Assembly (NCBI GenBank): GCA_003651045.1
Contig: QMTJ01000087.1
Span: 1 to 5,371 of the forward strand
Direction of reading: 5' to 3'
Source: Thermoplasmata archaeon
Lineage (GTDB): Archaea; Thermoplasmatota; E2; DHVEG-1
Length of the DNA stretch: 5,371 nucleotides
Of the stretch, positions 1 through 5,170 are shown one piece after another; the stretch's first letter is position 1; the number at the start of each line of letters is the position of its first letter. The notes below the pieces were generated by a model, which was not told the DNA's origin, made no database searches, and saw only the letters and a program-made list of their open reading frames with translations. Position numbers and translations under genes: made by a program.

Positions 1-414
1 ATTAGCAATAGTTTGAATCCATACTGGTTTCACATTTAACAAATCACCATCCATTAAAACAACACATTTAGCATCAGCCTCATGTGCAATTTCAAAAATA
101 GTCATAACACCAGCGCCTTTACCGCCGTCTGTTATATCCCTAGTAACAATTTTTTCAATAGTACTATATGGTTGAAAAAGGCTAATCGCTTCCTCTGTTT
201 TATCACTAGAATCAGCGATACTAGCTACTATTGCTTTTTTATAATCTGGGAAATACCTATACAACCCCTCATTTACAACATTTAAAACATTCAAAATAGT
301 CGGCTCTACATCCTTACACAGTACGCCTACTAATATGTCAACTGGTGCAATTTTTTTACATTTATCGATCAATTCCGTTTTTAAAGTAATGTCTTTGTTC
401 CAACTTTGATTCAA
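1..414 (-). CDS. GT-A fold glycosyltransferase, third gene of a glucosylglycerate-type operon (partial, C-terminus off the window)
   Basis: This reading frame stays open from a TTG at 414-412 to base 1, giving 138 codons and running off the left edge. The start is well fixed: an in-frame TGA lies at 426-424, and TTG is the only start-type codon between it and the conserved part. A GAGGAGGTGA Shine-Dalgarno site sits 9 bases upstream. The protein begins MNQSWNKDITLK. Residues 26-32 (DILVGVL) look like the first beta strand of a Rossmann-like GT-A domain, and residues 61-70 (AIVASIADSS) like the second. GGKGAG at 97-102 and MDGD at 121-124 (D122, D124) fit the sugar-nucleotide and metal-binding DXD region seen in GT2, GT78 and GT81 enzymes. 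It lies 34 bases after gpgS on the same strand. I infer a role in making or extending glucosylglycerate, such as adding a second sugar, but donor and acceptor cannot be read from this fragment. It is not a copy of the neighbouring GpgS. Confidence 0.8.
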   Translation of the reverse strand, partial: MNQSWNKDITLKTELIDKCKKIAPVDILVGVLCKDVEPTILNVLNVVNEGLYRYFPDYKKAIVASIADSSDKTEEAISLFQPYSTIEKIVTRDITDGGKGAGVMTIFEIAHEADAKCVVLMDGDLLNVKPVWIQTIAN

Positions 415-423
415 AAAAACCTT

Positions 424-433
424 TCACCTCCTC
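424..433 (-). promoter_or_regulatory. Strong Shine-Dalgarno site that sets the TTG start of the glycosyltransferase
   Basis: On the minus strand this reads GAGGAGGTGA, a near-full match to the 16S rRNA 3' end, 9 bases before the TTG codon at 414-412. Its last three bases (426-424) form an in-frame TGA for the downstream gene, so no longer start is possible. It is the strongest ribosome binding site in the window. It probably compensates for the weak TTG codon and allows independent initiation on this third gene of the operon. Confidence 0.85.
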
Positions 434-448
434 AAAAAACCATTTTTT

Positions 449-1648
449 TTATTTGTTATCCTCTATCACAATATCCAAGAGTTGTTCCCGTATTTTTCTA
501 CGGGCGCTTAATGTACGTAACCAGTCAGGTATACGAGTACCAACAGGTTTCCTCATATAACTTGTACCGGCATTCATTATCTGTTGACTAAATTTTTCCA
601 CCATACTCTCCTCGATATGTCTGTCATACCGTAGGTTATTAAAATGTGCATCAGCGTGATACTTCCTTATACATTCACGTGCATATTTTACATATAAAAC
701 CCTTAACGCTATTAGTCGTTCTTTAGAAATCTGCAGATTCCCCTCCTCTATCAAAACACGTAACAGTGTTTTTAAAATATCACCAGTCATCTTAGTAAGA
801 CCTTTATCCGCGGCACCAACTATTTGATGTTTATGCTCATAAAAACCAAGATCAGTTTGACAAATATTCTTCAATGCTACGTTACGATACATCTCAGCCA
901 TTATACCAATCTCTATACCCCAGTCACCAGGTAGATCAACATCACGAGCGAGATCACTTGTTAAAGCGAACTCACCAGAGATAGGATACCTGAACGACCG
1001 TAAAAACCTTACAAAATCAGACTCGTAACCAATGTTATCAATAAATGCTCTAAGGAGAGGATGAAGAAAAAGCCTAAAAACACGTCCATATAAGATTTTT
1101 TTCTCAAGATTAACCCTAGCGTAATATCCTTTGTTAAACTTGAAATCAAGCTCTGGTTCAACAATAGGATACAAAAGCTTCGTTGGAATCATCTCATCAT
1201 AATGTATAATATCAGCATCATGAAGAGCAATCGCATAAGAATTAATGCTAACAATACCCATAGCAAGCCATACATCACGTCCTTTACCATGATACTTTAG
1301 AAGATTAAGCCCGTCGCTTTTCAACTCGGTTAACAGTTTCTCAACTTTGGGTCCATTACACCACATAATAAGTTTAGGAATCTTTAAATCACGGAAAAAA
1401 CGTTTAACCTGCTTAAACTCTCTTTCATTCTTCGCAGCCAGGGGGATAACTACTTCTTTCAAATATGTACATTTATTCAAACCCTTAACAATATTAACAA
1501 GTGCATGATTTTTGATCTCACTATAAAGCATAGGCATAATAACAGAAGCAGGTCGTTCAACTGTTGCATCACTAACAGTCTTCAACAGCTTCTCCTTATC
1601 CACACACAACTCATGAAGAGTTGTGACTTCATCCTGCTTAATATCCAT
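449..1648 (-). CDS. gpgS: Glucosyl-3-phosphoglycerate synthase (GT81 family)
   Basis: A 399-residue protein, close to the usual length of archaeal GpgS. The enzyme transfers glucose from an NDP-glucose to D-3-phosphoglycerate. The product, glucosyl-3-phosphoglycerate, is the phosphorylated precursor of the compatible solute glucosylglycerate. Visible marks are ASVIMPMLY (34-42, first strand of the GT-A domain), GKGRDVWLAMG (121-131, nucleotide-sugar loop), HDAD (143-146, the DXD metal site), KGYYARV (173-179), GEFAL (225-229), GDWGIEIG (241-248, acceptor side) and YEHKHQ (270-275, likely carrying the metal-binding His). These match what I remember of the Methanococcoides-type enzyme and differ from GT55 mannosyl-3-phosphoglycerate synthase. 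The ATG is fixed by an in-frame TAG at 1654-1652, and a GGTGGAT site lies 5 bases upstream. It starts 29 bases after the HAD phosphatase gene and precedes a second glycosyltransferase. The protein should be cytosolic; no membrane segment is visible. Glucose specificity is inferred from the family. Confidence 0.88.
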   Translation of the reverse strand: MDIKQDEVTTLHELCVDKEKLLKTVSDATVERPASVIMPMLYSEIKNHALVNIVKGLNKCTYLKEVVIPLAAKNEREFKQVKRFFRDLKIPKLIMWCNGPKVEKLLTELKSDGLNLLKYHGKGRDVWLAMGIVSINSYAIALHDADIIHYDEMIPTKLLYPIVEPELDFKFNKGYYARVNLEKKILYGRVFRLFLHPLLRAFIDNIGYESDFVRFLRSFRYPISGEFALTSDLARDVDLPGDWGIEIGIMAEMYRNVALKNICQTDLGFYEHKHQIVGAADKGLTKMTGDILKTLLRVLIEEGNLQISKERLIALRVLYVKYARECIRKYHADAHFNNLRYDRHIEESMVEKFSQQIMNAGTSYMRKPVGTRIPDWLRTLSARRKIREQLLDIVIEDNK

Positions 1649-1653
1649 AAACT

Positions 1654-1660
1654 ATCCACC
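1654..1660 (-). promoter_or_regulatory. Moderate Shine-Dalgarno-like site of gpgS
   Basis: The minus strand reads GGTGGAT, 5 bases before the ATG at 1648. It is a partial match to the anti-Shine-Dalgarno sequence and overlaps the in-frame TAG at 1654-1652 that rules out a longer GpgS. Confidence 0.5.
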
Positions 1661-1677
1661 AACCCCCATAATAACAT

Positions 1678-2331
1678 TTAACCTATATATCTCAATATCA
1701 CACTCAAATCACTAGTAACCACATCAGCATACTTTTGAACCTCAACTGGTGCATTAAACGCTACACCTAAACCAGCCTCCTTGATCATACTAATATCGAT
1801 TTTACCATCACCAACAGCGATCACCTGATGTAGAGGAATACCTAACTCCTTACACAATTGATCCATTACACATTTTTTACAGATAGAATAAATTTTACCA
1901 TTATCAAGATCTCTCTTCAACTCTGTATTATATATCAATAAATCACCAGTAACAATACCATCATCTATTATAAGATTATTGGCAAAAGCAAAATCCATAC
2001 CGAGTCTTTCCTTGAGATCATCAGCTACAAACTGATAACTATCAGTAACAATAGCTGTTTTAACACCTCTTCTTCTAAGCTCCGAAATTACAAATTCAAC
2101 ATTTTCATGCAAGGGTATACCTCTAAAAATCTCTAACAATTCATCCTTCCTTGTACCCTTTAACGCCTTTGCAATCTCTATACTTTTTTCATAAAACTCC
2201 ATTTTTTCATTGTTTATAACCCGCATCAACTCATCTTTAAACCCTTTTTTTTCAGCGAAAACAAAAATAGTTCTATCTGTTAAAAGAGTACCATCCATGT
2301 CAAACACTGTTAACTTAAACCTTGACATCAT
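1678..2331 (-). CDS. HAD-superfamily phosphatase (phosphoserine-phosphatase-like), probable glucosyl-3-phosphoglycerate phosphatase
   Basis: A 217-residue haloacid dehalogenase hydrolase of subfamily IB-like layout. Motif I is DMDGT at 11-15, with nucleophile D11 and general acid D13. A helical cap covers about residues 18-75. Motif II is VTDS at 95-98. Lys152/153 or Lys177 may supply the motif III lysine. Motif IV is GDGKID at 174-179, with D175 and D179 as Mg ligands. Automated annotation would probably call it SerB, but true phosphoserine phosphatases carry SGGF at motif II and GDGxND at motif IV, so another substrate is likely. It is the first gene of the cluster, 29 bases ahead of gpgS. 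I therefore infer that it removes the phosphate from glucosyl-3-phosphoglycerate. An unusual CKKCVMDQLC stretch (151-160) has a CxxC. Two adjacent ATGs exist at 2331 and 2328; GAGGT at 2340-2336 is 4 and 7 bases from them, so the second start is at least as likely. Confidence 0.82.
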   Translation of the reverse strand: MMSRFKLTVFDMDGTLLTDRTIFVFAEKKGFKDELMRVINNEKMEFYEKSIEIAKALKGTRKDELLEIFRGIPLHENVEFVISELRRRGVKTAIVTDSYQFVADDLKERLGMDFAFANNLIIDDGIVTGDLLIYNTELKRDLDNGKIYSICKKCVMDQLCKELGIPLHQVIAVGDGKIDISMIKEAGLGVAFNAPVEVQKYADVVTSDLSVILRYIG

Positions 2332-2483
2332 TTTAACCTCAACTTTTTTTAGCCCTATCTTTTCTCTAAAGATTAATAGAAAGTTTTTTAATAACTTTTT
2401 TCACAACAAATTTTTTTTACGATGAAACTAACAAAAAATCGGCAAAATCAAATAAACCAAAAACGTATTCCCCTTTTATAGGT
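2332..2483. promoter_or_regulatory. Divergent intergenic region between the osmolyte operon and pheT
   Basis: This 152-base AT-rich stretch separates two divergently transcribed units and must hold both promoters. On the minus strand, A-rich sequence followed by TCTATTAA (about 2389-2371) is a plausible BRE/TATA pair. It would place transcription start near 2350, leaving a short leader that contains the GAGGT site. On the plus strand no convincing TATA box is placed for pheT: TTTTATA at 2474-2480 is only a few bases before the ATG and too close to serve it, while AAATAAA near 2450-2456 has the right distance for a leaderless transcript but is a weak match. Long T and A runs (2344-2350, 2384-2389, 2395-2401, 2411-2418) would make the DNA stiff or curved. 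I see no clear operator dyad or hidden gene. Confidence 0.4.
2336..2340 (-). promoter_or_regulatory. Shine-Dalgarno site of the HAD phosphatase gene
   Basis: The minus strand reads GAGGTTAAAATGATG. GAGGT is 4 bases from the first ATG (2331) and 7 from the second (2328). The spacing favours the second ATG, which would give a 216-residue product starting MSRFKL. Confidence 0.6.
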
Positions 2484-4118
2484 ATGCCAGTTGTAACATT
2501 CGACTATAACGATTTCATCAGCCTACTTGGATACAAAATCTCAAAAGATGAACTAATAGAGAAACTACCGATGATCGGAGCAGATTTAGACAAGGTCGCG
2601 GGTGATGAAATCAGCATAGAGTTTTTCCCAGATAGACCAGATTTAGCATCAGTAGAGGGGATAGCCCGTGCATCAAGAGCATTTTTTAATTTTGAAATAG
2701 GTCTAAAAAAATACCAGGTTAAAGAATCAGATATTATAGTGAATGTTGACGTTTCTGTTAAAAACGTTAGACCCTTTGTTGCAGCAGCTCTGGTAAAAAA
2801 TGTTACCATGACAGATGAACTAATCGCGTCATTGATGGAATTACAAGAAAAACTTCATCTCGGTCTCGGTAGAAATAGAAAGAAAGTAGCTATAGGTGTT
2901 CATAATTTTGAACCAGTGCAACCCCCGTTTACATATAAAGCAGTTGATCCTGATTCTGTTCAGTTTGTTCCACTTAACATGGTTGAGTCAATGACGATGA
3001 ACGAGATACTAAAAAAACATGAAAAAGGAATAAAATATGCGTTTCTCCTTGAAGGTTTTGATAAACATCCTTTAATTGTTGATAGTAACAACAATGTTTT
3101 ATCATACCCTCCAATAATTAATGGGTCTTTAACCGAGGTTACACCATTTACGAGTGATCTTTTTATAGATGTAACAGGGATGGATAGAAAAGCAATTAAT
3201 TATGCTTTGAATATCGTAGTGACTTCTCTAGCTGAGAGAGGAGGAGAAATACATACTACTCAGGTGGTTGATAGTGGTAAAACATATGTTACACCAGATT
3301 TAACACCTACTAGTAAAAAGTTGTCATTAGAATATGTAAATAGAATACTCGGGACAAAAATGAATGATGATGAAGTTGTTTTTTGTCTTAAAAAAATGGG
3401 TTTTAATGCATCAGTTGAATCTGGTAAAAAATTAGTAAATGTTGAAATACCTGCGTGGCGTGCTGATATTTTACATGATATTGATCTTGTTGAGGATGTA
3501 GCTGTGGGTTATGGTTTTGATAGGTTCAAAGTTGATTTACCTAAGAGTGTAACTTTTGGAAAAAGTTTATCAAAACAGGATTTTTATGATGCTCTTAGAA
3601 GTATTTTAACAGGTCTTGGTTTTAATGAGGTTACTACTTTTACTATTTCAAATGAACGTGACGAATTTACAAAAATGGGTTTGAAACCTGGGAGACGGGT
3701 AGAGATTGAGAACCCTATAGGTGAGGAGTATTCTTGTTTACGTGTTAGTCTCATACCTTCGCTTTTGAAGATTTTAGGTGAAAATAAACATCATCCGTTG
3801 CCTCAGCAGATTTTTGAACTAGGTAATGTTGTGGATAAAAGTTTTAGAAACCGTGTTCATCTTGCTTTTGTAAAGATTGATGCACGTGCTAATTTTACAG
3901 AATGTAAATCCCTTATTGAAGCTGTTATGAGGGATTCAGGTAAAAAATATAATATCAAGGGTAAAGTTCATCCGGGTTTTGTAGATGGTAGATGTGCTTC
4001 TATTGTTTTAAACGGGGTAGAGGTTGGTTTCTTTGGTGAACTCCACCCTAAGACTATTGTAGAGTTTGAATTGGAACACCCTGTTATTGCTTTTGAAGCC
4101 CAAGTGGATTTGTTTTAA
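2484..4118 (+). CDS. pheT: Phenylalanyl-tRNA synthetase beta subunit, archaeal type
   Basis: A 544-residue subunit of the (alpha-beta)2 cytosolic enzyme that charges tRNA-Phe. Its length fits the archaeal/eukaryal form, which lacks the tRNA-binding EMAP-like and C-terminal anticodon-binding domains of the bacterial protein. The N-terminal module carries FFPDRPDL (47-54). GRNRKKVAIGVHN (129-141) and the following QPPFTYK are typical of the B3/B4 editing region. A B5-type domain covers about 270-345 and includes EIPAWRADILHDIDLVEDV (321-339). The C-terminal catalytic-like domain has ENPIGEE (409-415), LPQQIFELGNVV (439-450) and GELHP (518-522). The start MPVVTFDYNDF matches the usual archaeal N-terminus. 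No Shine-Dalgarno site precedes it, only GGT directly before ATG, so leaderless translation is likely. Its partner pheS is not adjacent downstream and is not in the window. The first ~80 codons use more A/C-ending codons than the rest. Confidence 0.95.
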   Translation: MPVVTFDYNDFISLLGYKISKDELIEKLPMIGADLDKVAGDEISIEFFPDRPDLASVEGIARASRAFFNFEIGLKKYQVKESDIIVNVDVSVKNVRPFVAAALVKNVTMTDELIASLMELQEKLHLGLGRNRKKVAIGVHNFEPVQPPFTYKAVDPDSVQFVPLNMVESMTMNEILKKHEKGIKYAFLLEGFDKHPLIVDSNNNVLSYPPIINGSLTEVTPFTSDLFIDVTGMDRKAINYALNIVVTSLAERGGEIHTTQVVDSGKTYVTPDLTPTSKKLSLEYVNRILGTKMNDDEVVFCLKKMGFNASVESGKKLVNVEIPAWRADILHDIDLVEDVAVGYGFDRFKVDLPKSVTFGKSLSKQDFYDALRSILTGLGFNEVTTFTISNERDEFTKMGLKPGRRVEIENPIGEEYSCLRVSLIPSLLKILGENKHHPLPQQIFELGNVVDKSFRNRVHLAFVKIDARANFTECKSLIEAVMRDSGKKYNIKGKVHPGFVDGRCASIVLNGVEVGFFGELHPKTIVEFELEHPVIAFEAQVDLF

Positions 4119-4126
4119 CCCGTATG

Positions 4127-4145
4127 AATATTTTTATGTACAAGG
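4127..4145 (+). promoter_or_regulatory. Probable TATA-type promoter block of the tRNA thiolation gene
   Basis: The block AATATTTTTATG then TACAAGG lies in the 54-base gap between pheT and the next start. TTTTTATG (4131-4138) begins 42 bases before the ATG at 4173, which would put transcription start near 4157-4162 with a leader of about 10-15 bases. Nearly the same block occurs before radB at the same distance, which supports a real element. Read-through from pheT is also possible, since no clear terminator lies in this short gap. Confidence 0.45.
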
Positions 4146-4172
4146 TTGTTTTTATCCATTAATTGTTTTATT

Positions 4173-5087
4173 ATGACTATAATATGTAGTAAATGTAAGA
4201 AACCAGCAGTGACATTTATTCGATATAATGGTACACATCTCTGTAGAGATCATTTTATTCAGTATTTCGAGAAACGTGTTAAGAAAGATATTAAGAAACA
4301 AGGGGCGACTAAAGATGTTAAAAGAATAGCTGTTGCTTTATCCGGTGGTAAAGATAGTGTTGTAGCGTTACATATGATCTATGATGTTTTTTCTAAGAGA
4401 CCAGATGTTGAGATAATAGGTTTAACTGTTGATGAAGGAATAAAAGGTTATAGAGATAAAAGCATAGTTTTTGCTGCTAAAAACTGTAAAGAATTAGGAA
4501 TAGAACATTGTATTGTATCTTTCAAAGAAGTTGTTGGTATAAACCTAGATGAAATTGTTTTGAAAGATGATGAACTTGGTGCATGTAGTTACTGTGGTGT
4601 TTTTAGGAGGCTATGTCTAAACAGGAAAGCTAGAGAGTTAAAAATTGAGAAGCTTGTCATGGGTCACAACCTTGATGACATGGCTCAGTCTATCCTCATG
4701 AATTTCGTTAATGGTGATCTTAAAAAACTTGCTCGACTTGGTCCTCATAGTAAAGTTCAACCTGGTCTTGTTCCACGTATGTTACCCCTCCGGAGTATAC
4801 CTGAAAAAGAAAACATGCTTTATGCAGTTTTAAAAAACATTGATTTCTATGATGCTGAATGTCCTTATTCAACCTACGCATTCCGTAGAGATTTTAGAGA
4901 TATCATAGACGAACTTGAATTTAGAAACCCAGGGACACGTCATAGTATTCTGAACAGTTACAACGCCATGAAAGATATTTTGATGATGAAATACCCACCT
5001 GCCCAGTTAGTTAAATGTTTAAAATGTGGTGAACCCTCTTCACAAGAGATTTGTAAGGCATGTATACTTAAAGATAGGATCCTATAG
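4173..5087 (+). CDS. ttuA/ncsA: tRNA 2-thiouridine synthetase, TtuA/NcsA family (Fe-S PP-loop enzyme)
   Basis: A 304-residue ATP-dependent tRNA sulfurtransferase of the TtuA/NcsA/TtcA group (TIGR00269-like). The enzyme adenylates a tRNA uridine C2 oxygen and replaces it with sulfur taken from a ubiquitin-like carrier protein. An N-terminal zinc finger uses C5, C8, C24 and H27. The PP-loop is SGGKDS at 57-62. C138 and C141 (CSYC) with C230 (ECPYS) are the three expected 4Fe-4S ligands. GHNLDD at 164-169 is the second ATP/substrate motif. A C-terminal zinc finger uses C282, C285, C294 and C297. All eleven ligands are spaced as I recall for Thermus TtuA, so the protein looks fully active. I chose the ATG at 4173: a TTG at 4146 would add nine residues ahead of the usual start, which lies just before the first Cys pair. 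No Shine-Dalgarno site is seen. The target could be U54 (TtuA, thermophiles) or wobble U34 (NcsA); sequence alone does not decide. Confidence 0.9.
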   Translation: MTIICSKCKKPAVTFIRYNGTHLCRDHFIQYFEKRVKKDIKKQGATKDVKRIAVALSGGKDSVVALHMIYDVFSKRPDVEIIGLTVDEGIKGYRDKSIVFAAKNCKELGIEHCIVSFKEVVGINLDEIVLKDDELGACSYCGVFRRLCLNRKARELKIEKLVMGHNLDDMAQSILMNFVNGDLKKLARLGPHSKVQPGLVPRMLPLRSIPEKENMLYAVLKNIDFYDAECPYSTYAFRRDFRDIIDELEFRNPGTRHSILNSYNAMKDILMMKYPPAQLVKCLKCGEPSSQEICKACILKDRIL

Positions 5088-5088
5088 C

Positions 5089-5094
5089 TTTTTT
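5089..5094 (+). terminator. T-tract, possible terminator of the thiolation gene
   Basis: Six T residues begin two bases after the TAG stop at 5085-5087, and a second six-T run follows at 5117-5122. Archaeal termination commonly relies on such T-rich tracts without a strong hairpin. TTTTTGAA (5090-5097) also has an inverted copy, TTCAAAAA, at 5121-5128. Confidence 0.4.
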
Positions 5095-5104
5095 GAATAT
5101 TAGC

Positions 5105-5121
5105 AAAAAGGTGACCTTTTT
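5105..5121. repeat. Perfect 8+1+8 palindrome upstream of radB
   Basis: The sequence AAAAAGGTGACCTTTTT is a perfect dyad around G5113. It lies in the 83-base gap between the thiolation gene and radB, ending 9 bases before the TTTTTATG box. A one-base loop is poor for a tight RNA hairpin, so a protein-binding DNA operator is a reasonable reading. A terminator for the upstream gene is the alternative. The right arm ACCTTTTT is repeated directly at 5128-5135, where it merges with the putative TATA box. Confidence 0.6.
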
Positions 5122-5124
5122 TCA

Positions 5125-5150
5125 AAAACCTTTTTATGCAAGGTTTATAC
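5125..5150 (+). promoter_or_regulatory. Probable promoter of radB (BRE/TATA-like)
   Basis: AAAACC followed by TTTTTATG (5131-5138) resembles a BRE plus TATA pair. It begins 40 bases before the radB ATG, predicting a leader of roughly 10-15 bases. A second candidate, TTTATA at 5143-5148, is centred about 25 bases before the ATG and would instead give a leaderless transcript. Only a weak AGGA lies 3 bases before the ATG, so a normal Shine-Dalgarno start is unlikely. Confidence 0.5.
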
Positions 5151-5170
5151 TCCAAAATAAATTAGGAAGA

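Noticed and set aside
82..285. Plus-strand 67-codon open frame
   Set aside because: It lies opposite the glycosyltransferase, which has clear family motifs; the translated sequence shows no recognisable domain.
406..591. Plus-strand 61-codon open frame across the gpgS 3' end
   Set aside because: It is antisense to the conserved C-terminus of GpgS and to the ribosome site of the next gene, with no ribosome site or domain of its own.
449..1648. Mannosyl-3-phosphoglycerate synthase (GT55) for the gpgS gene
   Set aside because: The GKGRDVWLAMG, HDAD, GDWGIEIG and YEHKHQ pattern fits GT81 GpgS and not the GT55 enzyme as I recall it.
2210..2425. Plus-strand 71-codon open frame running into the intergenic region
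   Set aside because: It overlaps the conserved motif I end of the HAD phosphatase in antisense and becomes low-complexity (Phe/Asn/Lys) in the AT-rich gap.
2474..2480. TTTTATA just before the pheT ATG as its TATA box
   Set aside because: It is only about 5 bases from the ATG, so transcription would begin inside the conserved N-terminal coding region.
2504..2809. Minus-strand 101-codon open frame inside pheT
   Set aside because: It is antisense to strongly conserved pheT sequence, rich in Ser/Thr as expected for a shadow frame.
4146..4172. Longer TTG start for the thiolation gene
   Set aside because: It would add nine hydrophobic residues ahead of the family's usual N-terminus and falls within the likely promoter or leader.
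4958..5155. Minus-strand 65-codon open frame over the thiolation gene 3' end
   Set aside because: It mirrors the C-terminal zinc finger codons of the real gene and has no independent support.
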